DNA from: an uncultured Bacteroidales bacterium
Lineage (GTDB): Bacteria > Bacteroidota > Bacteroidia > Bacteroidales > UBA3824
DNA length: 22,942 bases
Direction of reading: 5' to 3'
Assembly: GCA_937877455.1 (NCBI GenBank)
Contig: CALFIU010000022.1
Coordinates: 1-22,942 of the forward strand
Both the position numbers and the translations under genes were made by a program. Under the pieces are notes generated by a model. The model was given only the letters and a program-made list of their open reading frames with translations. It was not told the DNA's origin and did not search any database. Shown piece after piece: positions 15,422-22,942 of this stretch (positions are counted from its first letter, which is position 1; each line of letters opens with the position of its first letter).

Positions 15422-17086
15422 TTATTTTACAATCCTAAATTCTGCGCGACGGTTCTTTATCCTATTAGCTTCGGAGGTGTTTGGTACGAGTGGTTCTTTA
15501 TACCAACGGCTTTCAACCGCAATTTGTTGTGGGTTTGCACCACGTTTTACAAGTTCTTTACGGAGAGTTTCTGCGCGTTTGTATCCTACGCGTTTATTGG
15601 TTTCGAGGCTACCGAGGTCGCAAGTGTGTCCAATAATAAGGATTTTTTTGTCAGGATTTTGTTTAAGTGCTTCTGCAATGTTGTCAAGTTTTTTAGACAT
15701 TTCGGGGTCGCCAGAAACAGCTCCGAGGTCGAAATATACTGGTGTATACTCGTCTAAAACATCTTGTAAGTTAACAGTGTTTTGATGTATTTCGTGGTTA
15801 TCAACTTCTACTATGTCGTTTTGAGTTGTGTCGATAGGTTGTGGTTCTGGTTCAGTTTTAACAGTATCAACTGGTTGAATAATAGGTTCTGGTTCGGTTT
15901 TAGCTGTATCAACTGGTTGTTGGAAGACTGGTTTGTCGAGCGTCATAACAGCCGAATAATAAGAATAGTCTGACGGTGAAATGTTGCTTTGATAGCGGTT
16001 TGCAGTAAATATTTGCGAACCATCGGCTCCACATTCTAACATTTTTGATTTTACAGCATCGGCACAATATATTTCAAAGGTGTCGGCTGTACATGTATCG
16101 CCAACAATGAGCAATGTTTTGTCAGGATTGTTTTTAAATACGGTGGCAACATCGCAAATATTTTCTTCTTTTAGCGGTGTATATTCGTCAACTTGTTGTT
16201 GTATTGTTGGTTGAGGTTTTTCTTTGCGTTTTAGATGGAATCTAAGTCCTACCATTAAACCGCAAGATATGTTTTTGGCTTTTGAATCCATAACATCGCT
16301 TTGCATAACACCAGGGTAAGTTAATGTTTCTTCGTCGTAAATAGGGTTGTTTCCTCCTCTACCCTGCCCTGCATAACTTCCATAAAGTCCAAGGTTTAGG
16401 TCTATTTTGCGAGTGAGTGGATAGTAGAACGTTAGTTCTCCGCCAAAACCAAATGAGGATTTGTCAAGTTTGTTGTCGCCACTAAAATCGCTGTAATTGT
16501 AATAGCCGTGTTCGGGAAGATCATAAACTTCGAGATTATACCACGGATATTCGGCAGTGTTGCGAATGTCGCCAGATACGGTTTCGTATTTTTGGCTAAG
16601 AATATGGTTGTAAAAAACGTTTAATCCAGCACCGATTTTCCACTTATTACCCAACGAGTGTTGAAAATATATTCCAACTGGGATTTCGAGTATATTATGA
16701 CGGTCTTTTTCTTTAAGAGAGTTGAATGATGTTTTGTAATTGCGTTCATTGTGAACAACAAGGGCATCGGGATCTGGTTGTGATTCTACATCGTAATCAA
16801 AGTTGAGAGTTGCTTTTGTGCCAAATGTGTGATAGTTGGCACCTATTCCAAAACCCCAATTAGGTGTAAAGAAATATCTATATCCACCGCGAGCCATAAA
16901 ACCTAAGCCAGCAGACTTATCTCCAAAATTTCCAACGCTATATGCAATGTTGTGTAATCCTCCGCCAAGGTCGAAAAATAGGTAATGACCTTTTTCGCAA
17001 GTGTTTTTTTTAAGTGTGTCAGCATTTTGAGCCGTAGCCGATGCAATGCAAACTGCCGACAATATGGTTAATAGTGTTTTTTTCAT
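15422..17086 (-). CDS. OmpA-family outer membrane protein with a duplicated OmpA domain
   Basis: A 554-residue outer-membrane protein. It has a signal peptide (1-19), then a beta-barrel-like region (about 33-285) with alternating aromatic strands and glycines, ending GLMVGLRFHLKRK. A first OmpA-like copy follows (about 298-383, VDEYTPL ... NNPDKTLLIVGDTC), then a proline/glutamate linker with repeated PVDTxKTEPEP (391-415). The second OmpA domain (about 444-554, LDEYTPV ... QNPDKKILIIGHTCD) ends in NRRAEF. In the second copy the peptidoglycan-binding Asp490 and Arg504 are in place. The first copy has lost both and is shorter. The likely role is to anchor the outer membrane to peptidoglycan. 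It may be co-transcribed with the surface protein gene upstream (73-base gap holding a hairpin). Confidence 0.87.
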   Translation of the reverse strand: MKKTLLTILSAVCIASATAQNADTLKKNTCEKGHYLFFDLGGGLHNIAYSVGNFGDKSAGLGFMARGGYRYFFTPNWGFGIGANYHTFGTKATLNFDYDVESQPDPDALVVHNERNYKTSFNSLKEKDRHNILEIPVGIYFQHSLGNKWKIGAGLNVFYNHILSQKYETVSGDIRNTAEYPWYNLEVYDLPEHGYYNYSDFSGDNKLDKSSFGFGGELTFYYPLTRKIDLNLGLYGSYAGQGRGGNNPIYDEETLTYPGVMQSDVMDSKAKNISCGLMVGLRFHLKRKEKPQPTIQQQVDEYTPLKEENICDVATVFKNNPDKTLLIVGDTCTADTFEIYCADAVKSKMLECGADGSQIFTANRYQSNISPSDYSYYSAVMTLDKPVFQQPVDTAKTEPEPIIQPVDTVKTEPEPQPIDTTQNDIVEVDNHEIHQNTVNLQDVLDEYTPVYFDLGAVSGDPEMSKKLDNIAEALKQNPDKKILIIGHTCDLGSLETNKRVGYKRAETLRKELVKRGANPQQIAVESRWYKEPLVPNTSEANRIKNRRAEFRIVK

Positions 17087-17100
17087 TTTATTTTTTGTTT

Positions 17101-17139
17101 TTTACCGCCACTTCAAAAGTTTTATGATGTGGCGGTAAA
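17101..17139 (-). other. Intercistronic hairpin upstream of the ompA-like gene
   Basis: Perfect 11-base arms (TTTACCGCCAC at 17101-17111 and GTGGCGGTAAA at 17129-17139) enclose a 17-base loop. On the minus strand the following sequence is A-rich, not U-rich, so it is not a classical terminator. It ends 14 bases before the ATG at 17086, so it may affect translation or mRNA stability. Confidence 0.55.
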
Positions 17140-17159
17140 TGTGTTTCATTTTCGTTTTT

Positions 17160-20100
17160 CTATTGTTCAACTATAATTTTAAAACTATTTTTTTGTCCGT
17201 CTTTTACCAGTGCTCCAGAATAAGAACCTTTGGGCAAACTTAGTGAATTTTGCACTTTAACATTGGTGATATGTTCTACAAGTACGCCAGAATTGTTAAA
17301 AATATAGATTTCTGCACCGTCAATATTTTCTGTATCAACTATTTGCAAGTTGAATTGCCTATTTGCTAATGCAGGGTTTGGATATATTTTAACAGTCGAA
17401 TGTTTTTTGGAGGTGGCTGTTTTTGTTTCCAAAGGACATGTTTCTACTTGACCACCGTTTTTTAGCGTTAGAATAACTGAGTAAACACCGTTTAAAACTT
17501 GTTCGGTGTAGAATTGTTTGTTTTCGCCGCTAACTTCTACACCGTCTTTTTTCCATTGATAGCCAGTGTATAAAAGTTGGTGATTGTCGGCAAAAATTAC
17601 ATCATCGTATAATTTTTTAACCACTTCCTTGGGAATATTGACGGTTATTTTAAAATTGTAAGAATCTGATTCTATGTCGCTTGATGTTAAGAAAACAACT
17701 TTACCTGTGTAGTCGCCTGCATAGAGATCCGATGGAAGTTGCAACTGAATATAGTTTTTACCTTCGGGAATATCGCCTTCTTGTGCTGGTATTTGGCTAC
17801 CGAGATTATCGTCATGAGTGTCGAATGTTATAGAATATTTTACAGCCTCGCCTGCCACAGCACTAAATGTAAGATAGGCGGCTCCATCGGAACAAAATGT
17901 TTGCATATCAATAGAATCTTGTATGTTTTCTGCTACAAATTTGTCAATTATATCAACATAAAATTCCTTTTGTGCATCATAAAGATAGTCGTGGTCTTCG
18001 TCAGGCGTAAAACTTACATTAATTACTTGTTTTTGTCCATGTTGCAATAATGTACCTTTTTCGGGACTATAAGTAAACGTACCACTAACTTGATTGACAG
18101 AATTTTCTTCTGTTGCTGTAGCTACAATGTTTTCGCCAACAACAGAGGTTCTTTCGCCAAACGGAAATTCTGTGCCGTTGAGTGTTAAAACTACATTGTC
18201 GCGGATAATTCCTTCTTCTGAAAACAAATATTCAAATTCTTCTTTATTATCTTCAAAAATGTAATTTTGATTGCTAACATTTAAATAAAGGTATATTTTT
18301 TTGTTTTTGCCCGCATTAGCATTGTCGTAAGATGCAGAATAAATATGAAATGGTTGTGAGTCATCACCAACCAAACCTTCTGTTATTCTTATGTTTATGT
18401 TTTGTTGTAATTCGTTTACTTCGGCTATAACGTTTGTGCCATCGTAGTCTTTTGTTAGTTTTAAATCTCCAATAATATCTATATTATCGGTTTTTATTGG
18501 TTTTGGGGTTATACTTCCGCCTTCAAAAGTTACATATGGAGGTTGGGTATTTATTTCATCGTCCAAAGTGTAGTTATTCAAATCATTTCCACTTGTGATA
18601 TAAGGGGTTGCAGATATTGTTTTATTATCACCAACATTTGCATCATTATATGATACAGCACCAAGTGTAATATAAACATCGTCATTATCAACTATCCATG
18701 TAGTACCTTTACAACTTAAATTTGTTCCTGAATTTTCGAGTTTTTCACCTGTTTTTGCGTATGCGTAGATACCGCCATCGTAAACCTTGGTTAGTTCTAT
18801 TAGTTCTTGTAAATTTTCTTTTGTAATTTTTTTAGGTTCTATAGTAGGTGTTATATCATTTAAAATCAATGTGTTGTCAGTGGCACATGTTTGTCCATTT
18901 TGAGTGATATTGTAAGTTATTTGTAAATTCAAAGTCATATCTGAAGTTACCGAAGAAACTTGTAGCCATTCTTTTTGTTGCTGTTGGTTATAATTGATAT
19001 ATCCAGATTCTGCGCCAGTAAGTTCAATTTGTGTTCCATTACCCAAATCAATAGGTGATGAATCATACTCAAAAACAGCGGTTCCGTCGTATGTTTTGGT
19101 GTCGGTGATGCTCAAAAGACTTTCGTCTATTGTTAGACCTCCAGAGATGTCAAAATCATTTGCCCAATTAGAAAAATCATCAATATTTGCACAAGGTGAA
19201 ATTATTAAAGTAGGTTTTATATCTGGTTCACTTATTTGTTCGCCAAAAGGATTGTCGCCAAGTGTTGGTTTTAGAGCGTTTATTGTAACGTTAAGTCCGC
19301 TATATGTATTATTATTTATAATATATTCAAAAACATTATTGCCTATAGATTTTATATTTGAGCCAAAAACAATACTATTTAATGAACTCTGACCAAAAGC
19401 TTTTTCGCCTACGGTTTCTATGTAATCTGGAATTTCTATTGTTGTTATGCCAGAACTTTCAAACAATTCATCTGCTATTTCTCTTAATTCTCCGTTTTCG
19501 GCAAATGTAACGGTTACTAAATCTTGACAATTTGAAAAAGCTAAACTTCCTATTGTTTTTACAGATGCAGGAATAGTTATAGATGTAAGTGCCGATTGGT
19601 TAAAACACATGCTTCCAATACTTTCTACGCCAGTTAAATCAATAGATTTGAGACTTTGGCTATTTTGAAAAGCATTTTCGCCAATAGATTTTACATTTGT
19701 CCATGTAATTGAATTTAATTCGTAGTTATCTCCAAACGTACCGTTTGCAATTTCTGTTACACCATCTGGCAAAGATACACTTGAAAGTTTACTACATGCG
19801 TTAAATGCGTAATCTCCAATTGAGGTTAGTTGAGAGCCATTTTCAAAAGTAAGTGTTGCTAATTTACTTTGCCCACTAAATGCTCTCTCACCGATGGTTT
19901 TTATAGTGTTAGCAATTGTAACTGATTCGTATTCGGTATCACCATCATTGTATTCAAAAACAGATTCTCCGATGGCGGTAACGCTATAAGAAACAGCTTC
20001 ATAAGTAAATGAATTTGGTATGTTTAAAGTTGTGTTTATGTTACTTGATACACTTATTATTGTAGCTGTACCATCATCATTACAAAGATAAATAAAATTT

Positions 20101-20186
20101 CCGTCATCATAGGGATTTTGCGCATATGCGGTAATGACGGTTAGCATCATAAAGATGCATAGAAGAAGTGTTTTTGTTTTTTTCAT
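17160..20186 (-). CDS. BspA-like leucine-rich-repeat surface protein with YDG domains and T9SS type A signal
   Basis: A 1008-residue secreted protein. The signal peptide (1-22, ending AYA before Gln23) is followed by LRR_5/BspA-type repeats (about 60-320), with many copies of the pattern SIGxxAFxxCxxLxSIxxP. Next come three YDG-type modules: KTYDGT near 364, KVYDGG near 467 and KDYDGT near 579, the latter two each followed by a YxxANxGxNK segment. An Ig-like stretch spans about 665-920. The final 77 residues (932-1008) form a type A T9SS sorting domain: VKIYPNPA, then IYIFNNSG, then LPKGSYSG. BspA-like proteins act in adhesion or binding to host or substrate, so that role is likely here but not shown. 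It is the first gene of the envelope cluster; a possible -7 box lies at 20274-20281. Confidence 0.85.
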   Translation of the reverse strand: MKKTKTLLLCIFMMLTVITAYAQNPYDDGNFIYLCNDDGTATIISVSSNINTTLNIPNSFTYEAVSYSVTAIGESVFEYNDGDTEYESVTIANTIKTIGERAFSGQSKLATLTFENGSQLTSIGDYAFNACSKLSSVSLPDGVTEIANGTFGDNYELNSITWTNVKSIGENAFQNSQSLKSIDLTGVESIGSMCFNQSALTSITIPASVKTIGSLAFSNCQDLVTVTFAENGELREIADELFESSGITTIEIPDYIETVGEKAFGQSSLNSIVFGSNIKSIGNNVFEYIINNNTYSGLNVTINALKPTLGDNPFGEQISEPDIKPTLIISPCANIDDFSNWANDFDISGGLTIDESLLSITDTKTYDGTAVFEYDSSPIDLGNGTQIELTGAESGYINYNQQQQKEWLQVSSVTSDMTLNLQITYNITQNGQTCATDNTLILNDITPTIEPKKITKENLQELIELTKVYDGGIYAYAKTGEKLENSGTNLSCKGTTWIVDNDDVYITLGAVSYNDANVGDNKTISATPYITSGNDLNNYTLDDEINTQPPYVTFEGGSITPKPIKTDNIDIIGDLKLTKDYDGTNVIAEVNELQQNINIRITEGLVGDDSQPFHIYSASYDNANAGKNKKIYLYLNVSNQNYIFEDNKEEFEYLFSEEGIIRDNVVLTLNGTEFPFGERTSVVGENIVATATEENSVNQVSGTFTYSPEKGTLLQHGQKQVINVSFTPDEDHDYLYDAQKEFYVDIIDKFVAENIQDSIDMQTFCSDGAAYLTFSAVAGEAVKYSITFDTHDDNLGSQIPAQEGDIPEGKNYIQLQLPSDLYAGDYTGKVVFLTSSDIESDSYNFKITVNIPKEVVKKLYDDVIFADNHQLLYTGYQWKKDGVEVSGENKQFYTEQVLNGVYSVILTLKNGGQVETCPLETKTATSKKHSTVKIYPNPALANRQFNLQIVDTENIDGAEIYIFNNSGVLVEHITNVKVQNSLSLPKGSYSGALVKDGQKNSFKIIVEQ

Positions 20187-20273
20187 TGTATATTAGTATT
20201 AGTCGTTATGTATCATTTTATTTTTTTGTAATTAAGTATTTAAATTTCAAAATTAAAAAAAATATAAAAATTA

Positions 20274-20281
20274 CAAAAATA
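20274..20281 (-). promoter_or_regulatory. Possible -7 box for the BspA-like gene
   Basis: On the minus strand TATTTTTG (20281-20274) matches TAnnTTTG, about 90 bases before the ATG at 20186. There is no clear TTG 19 bases upstream and the surroundings are very A+T-rich, so a chance match is possible. Confidence 0.35.
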
Positions 20282-20343
20282 TGATAATAATTAATAAAAA
20301 ATTGATGAAAGACCTTAATCTATATGCCCCAGCTACATTATAT

Positions 20344-20415
20344 TGAATTTCATTAAATTGCGTAGGGGCGGACCTGCGTGTCCGCCCACAATATTTCAGT
20401 TCAAATGAAATTTCA
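20344..20415 (+). repeat. G+C-rich palindromic repeat, copy 1
   Basis: A 26-base core (20362-20387) begins GTAGGGGCGGAC and contains a stem GGGCGGAC/GTCCGCCC around CTGCGT. Flanking A+T-rich arms (TGAATTTCATT on the left, AATGAAATTTCA on the right) are nearly complementary and extend the palindrome. A second copy in opposite orientation lies at 22832-22890. It resembles short intergenic REP-like elements. The rest of the 309-base gap holds only the two promoters described. Confidence 0.65.
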
Positions 20416-20447
20416 GTAAAAAAAATGAAAAAAAAATATCAAAAAAA

Positions 20448-20478
20448 TTTGCAAGTTTTAAAATTATATCTACCTTTG
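20448..20478 (+). promoter_or_regulatory. Bacteroidota-type promoter for tRNA-Lys
   Basis: TTTG (20448-20451) is followed after 19 bases by TACCTTTG (20471-20478), an exact TAnnTTTG box at the preferred spacing. Transcription would start just before the mature tRNA at 20496. This is the best promoter match in the window. Confidence 0.75.
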
Positions 20479-20495
20479 CAACGCAAAACAGAAAA

Positions 20496-20568
20496 CGGTC
20501 TGTAGCTCAGTTGGTAGAGCAACTGACTCTTAATCAGTGGGTCCGGGGTTCGACCCCCCGCAGACCGA
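20496..20568 (+). tRNA. tRNA-Lys (anticodon CTT)
   Basis: A full 73-base cloverleaf is visible. Acceptor CGGTCTG pairs with CAGACCG; D-stem GCTC/GAGC; anticodon stem ACTGA/TCAGT around loop CTCTTAA, giving anticodon CTT; T-stem CGGGG/CCCCG around TTCGACC; discriminator A. The CCA end is not encoded, since CT follows. All stems pair perfectly. It has its own promoter and terminator. Confidence 0.97.
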
Positions 20569-20570
20569 CT

Positions 20571-20604
20571 AAGCCTTCGGAAATTTTCGAAGGCTTTTTT
20601 TTAT
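20571..20604 (+). terminator. Rho-independent terminator of tRNA-Lys
   Basis: A perfect 9-bp stem (AAGCCTTCG with CGAAGGCTT, 20571-20579 and 20588-20596) is followed by a T-run. It begins two bases after the mature tRNA and lies 28 bases before the peptidase ATG, so the peptidase is unlikely to rely on the tRNA transcript. Confidence 0.85.
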
Positions 20605-20631
20605 AATGTTGTCTAATAAATTTTAGTAAAA

Positions 20632-22644
20632 ATGTTAAAAAGAATTTTGCCTGTGGTTTTCTTATTGTCAACGCTTGGTGCAACTGCACAAAACACTGGT
20701 ATTGACAAAAATAACATGAATTTAAGTGTAAAACCCGGCGACGATTTTTATGAATTTGCGGCTGGTGGTTGGAAAAAAAATCATCCTCTTACAGATGAAT
20801 ATTCAAGTTATGGGCAATTTCACTATCTCAACGAAAATGCACGCAAACAAATTCGTACGTTGATAGAAACTTTTGCGGCTTCCAACGAGCCTCAAGGTTC
20901 GGAAAAACAAAAAATAGGGTCGCTTTACAATCTATCTATGGATAGTATTCGTCGCAATAATGAAGGTGTGCAACCTGTAAAGCCATTGCTTCAAATGCTT
21001 GAAAATGTAAAAAATATTGCTGAATATCAGATTGTTACAGCAAAACTTTCGCGTCGCGGTGCATATTGCATGATGATGGATATTGATGCAGGTGCCGACC
21101 AAACTAATGCTAATCAAAATATTGTTGCTATAATGCAAGGTGGCATTGGATTGGGTGTGAAGGATTATTACACTAAGTCTGATAGTGCAACTTTGGCTGT
21201 AAAAAACGCTTACCAACAATATCTTAAAACGCTTTTTCAACTTGCAGGTTACAAAGATGCTGAAAAAAAAGCCGAAATTGTACTTAATATAGAAACACGT
21301 ATTGCACAAAGTAGCAACAGCCTTGATGAACTTAGAGATGTGGAGGCTAATTATAACAAAATTCCATATATCAAACTTGTAAACGACTATCCATCAATAG
21401 ATTGGGGAAATATTATGCTTGCATTAGGCATACCTTCGGTAGAAAATGTAGATTTGAGCCAACCAAAAGCCATTGCTGGTGTTGAAGAAATTTTAAAAAC
21501 CGAAAAATTAGAAAATTTGATTTCTTATGCACAAGCCAATGTGCTAACCTATGCCGCTGACAAACTTGATGATAAATTTGCTGAAGCAAAATTTAATTTC
21601 TCGTCTGTGGTTTCGGGAGCGCGTCAAGATGCACCGCGTTGGAAAAAATCGGTGGATTATGTAAATCGTGCCATGGGCGAAGCTATTGGAAAGTATTATG
21701 TTGAAAAACATTTTCCTGAGCAAAGCAAAAAACGTATGCTCCAACTTGTTGAAAATCTAAAAATTGCGTTAAAACAACGCATAAATTCCTTGGAATGGAT
21801 GGGCGATAGTACAAAAATGCAAGCCATCGACAAACTTAATAGTTTTTATGTAAAAATTGGTTATCCCGATAGTTGGAAAGATTATTCGGCTTTGAAAGTT
21901 GATGAAAAATTATCTTTTTTTGATAATGCCTTAGCAGTTGCCGAATTCAATTGGCTTCAACGCATAGAAAAACGTGTTAACAAACCTGTTGATAAACAAG
22001 AGTGGCACATGACACCACAAACTGTTAACGCATATTATAACCCCACAACCAACGAAATTTGTTTTCCTGCTGGCATTCTTCAACCGCCATTTTTCAATCC
22101 AGAAGCCGACGATGCTTGCAATTATGGTGCAATAGGTGTTGTTATTGGACATGAAATGAGCCATGGATTTGACGACCAAGGTAGCCAGTTTGACAAATTT
22201 GGTAACGTAAACAATTGGTGGACAGTCGATGACAAAAAGAATTTTGAAAAAAGAACAAAAATACTTGCCGATTTCTTTTCTTGGCAAGAAGTTTTGCCAG
22301 GTGTTAAAATTAATGGTAATCAAACTTTGGGTGAAAATATTGGCGATAATGGTGGTCTAAACATTGCATATCAGGCGTTTAAAAATGCCACCAAGTCAAA
22401 TCCATTGTCAACAGTTGACGGTTTTACACCTGAACAGCGTTTTTTTATTTCGTATGGATTGATATGGGCGCAAAATCAACGCGATGCTGCACTTCGCCAT
22501 GCTATAAATGTTGATGTTCATTCTCCCGCAAAATGGCGTGTTAATGCAGCATTGCCAATGGTTGACGCTTGGTACAACGCTTTTGGAATAAAGAAAAAAG
22601 ACAAACTTTATGTTGCACCTTCAAAACGAGCGCATATTTGGTAG
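20632..22644 (+). CDS. M13 family zinc metallopeptidase (neprilysin/PepO type)
   Basis: A 670-residue full-length M13 (gluzincin) endopeptidase. The signal peptide (1-19, ATA before Gln20) indicates export; no lipobox cysteine is seen. The N-terminal M13 domain includes PGDDFYEFAAGGWKKNH (35-51). The substrate-binding motif is VNAYYNP (465-471). The zinc site is VIGHEMSHGFDD (504-515) with His507, His511 and catalytic Glu508. The third zinc ligand is Glu568 in GENIGDNGGL (567-576). The C-terminal end RAHIW keeps the family tryptophan. These enzymes cut peptides in the periplasm or at the cell surface. No good -7 box is visible in the 27 bases between the tRNA terminator and the ATG. A terminator follows at 22683. 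Confidence 0.92.
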   Translation: MLKRILPVVFLLSTLGATAQNTGIDKNNMNLSVKPGDDFYEFAAGGWKKNHPLTDEYSSYGQFHYLNENARKQIRTLIETFAASNEPQGSEKQKIGSLYNLSMDSIRRNNEGVQPVKPLLQMLENVKNIAEYQIVTAKLSRRGAYCMMMDIDAGADQTNANQNIVAIMQGGIGLGVKDYYTKSDSATLAVKNAYQQYLKTLFQLAGYKDAEKKAEIVLNIETRIAQSSNSLDELRDVEANYNKIPYIKLVNDYPSIDWGNIMLALGIPSVENVDLSQPKAIAGVEEILKTEKLENLISYAQANVLTYAADKLDDKFAEAKFNFSSVVSGARQDAPRWKKSVDYVNRAMGEAIGKYYVEKHFPEQSKKRMLQLVENLKIALKQRINSLEWMGDSTKMQAIDKLNSFYVKIGYPDSWKDYSALKVDEKLSFFDNALAVAEFNWLQRIEKRVNKPVDKQEWHMTPQTVNAYYNPTTNEICFPAGILQPPFFNPEADDACNYGAIGVVIGHEMSHGFDDQGSQFDKFGNVNNWWTVDDKKNFEKRTKILADFFSWQEVLPGVKINGNQTLGENIGDNGGLNIAYQAFKNATKSNPLSTVDGFTPEQRFFISYGLIWAQNQRDAALRHAINVDVHSPAKWRVNAALPMVDAWYNAFGIKKKDKLYVAPSKRAHIW

Positions 22645-22682
22645 TCTTGTTTATTTTTTTGAATAGAAAATTTGTTTATAAA

Positions 22683-22716
22683 AACTCGTGAGAAAAATCT
22701 CACGGGTTATTTTTTT
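22683..22716 (+). terminator. Rho-independent terminator of the M13 peptidase gene
   Basis: An 11-bp stem (AACTCGTGAGA at 22683-22693 with TCTCACGGGTT at 22698-22708, one G-U pair) has an AAAA loop and is followed by a T-run (22710-22716). It lies about 40 bases after the stop codon. Confidence 0.85.
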
Positions 22717-22831
22717 GTTGAATTTTTTTTATAAGGTACAGAACGTACAATATTTTGTGATTTGTATGTGTTCCGTTTTTTTAAAAACATCTGCGAAAAT
22801 TGAGAATTTTTTTACTTGTTTCTCCACGTCA

Positions 22832-22890
22832 TTTTCATTTGATCGGGCGGACACGCAGATTCGCCCCTACACATCATTCAATTTGAAATG
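22832..22890 (-). repeat. G+C-rich palindromic repeat, copy 2 (inverted)
   Basis: The 26-base core at 22845-22870, read on the minus strand, matches copy 1 (20362-20387) except for two substitutions that convert GGAC to GAAT in one arm, weakening the stem. The flank TCAAATGAAA is also shared on the same side. Around it in the final 298 bases there is no convincing gene. Confidence 0.65.
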
Positions 22891-22899
22891 GGGATTATA

Positions 22900-22942
22900 G
22901 GAGTTGGAGAAAAGGCGGCTTTGCCGCCTTTTCTCCAACTCC
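22900..22942. repeat. 43-base perfect hairpin at the window end
   Basis: Two perfectly complementary 20-base arms (22900-22919 and 22923-22942) enclose a TTT loop, with a G+C-rich centre GGCGGC/GCCGCC. It ends exactly at the last base of the window. No T-run can be seen beyond it, so terminator function cannot be judged. Confidence 0.75.

Noticed and set aside
20496..20568. tRNA-Lys as an integration site
   Set aside because: No integrase gene or repeat of the tRNA 3' end was seen downstream within the window.
20632..22644. Missing cysteine in the C-terminal CxxW of the M13 peptidase
   Set aside because: The tryptophan is kept, and many bacterial M13 enzymes lack the cysteine, so this is not evidence of damage.
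22688..22900. A 70-residue open frame after the peptidase
   Set aside because: It runs through the terminator hairpin and the repeat element and shows no recognisable protein features.

Overview
The window comes from a strongly A+T-rich member of the Bacteroidota, probably a Bacteroidales. Three things point there. Two secreted proteins carry the two C-terminal sorting signals of the type IX secretion system (type A and type B). Several genes lack a Shine-Dalgarno sequence but are preceded by the Bacteroidota -7 box TAnnTTTG, often with a TTG box about 19 bases upstream. The gene families (DUF721, DUF368, Uup-like ABC-F, M13 peptidase, OmpA and BspA-like surface proteins) also fit that phylum. 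No mobile element, phage gene or CRISPR array was seen.

Layout. At 124-1091 (minus) a SiaB-type kinase and a SiaC-type phosphoprotein form a two-gene operon. Three housekeeping genes follow: a THUMP-domain rRNA methyltransferase and a DUF368 polyprenyl-phosphate transporter (both minus), and a divergent Uup-like ABC-F ATPase (plus). At 5506-10882 (minus) is a tight operon of two large sensor phosphatases (signal peptide, YfiR-like domain, long coiled coil, membrane helix, PAS, SpoIIE/PP2C) and a second SiaB-type kinase. Divergent from it at 11126 is a shortened paralogue of those phosphatases that has lost most of its metal-binding aspartates, followed by a DciA-like DUF721 gene. From 12539 to 20186 (minus) lie three cell-envelope genes: a type B T9SS cargo protein, an OmpA-family protein with a duplicated and decayed OmpA domain, and a BspA-like leucine-rich-repeat protein with YDG domains and a type A sorting signal. 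The end of the window holds tRNA-Lys(CTT), an M13 metallopeptidase and two inverted copies of a G+C-rich repeat. The last 43 bases are a perfect hairpin.

How the genes work together. The most interesting content is the set at 124-1091 plus 5506-12190. By analogy with Pseudomonas SiaABC, the two SiaB-type kinases would phosphorylate SiaC, at a threonine that here is also residue 68, and the two PP2C phosphatases would remove that phosphate on an envelope signal. The sensor is YfiR-like, a domain best known as a periplasmic regulator of a diguanylate cyclase. No cyclase is present here, so the output is unknown. The apparently dead phosphatase transcribed from the same intergenic region is a good candidate for a competitor or scaffold in the circuit. 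This is an inference from domains and gene order.
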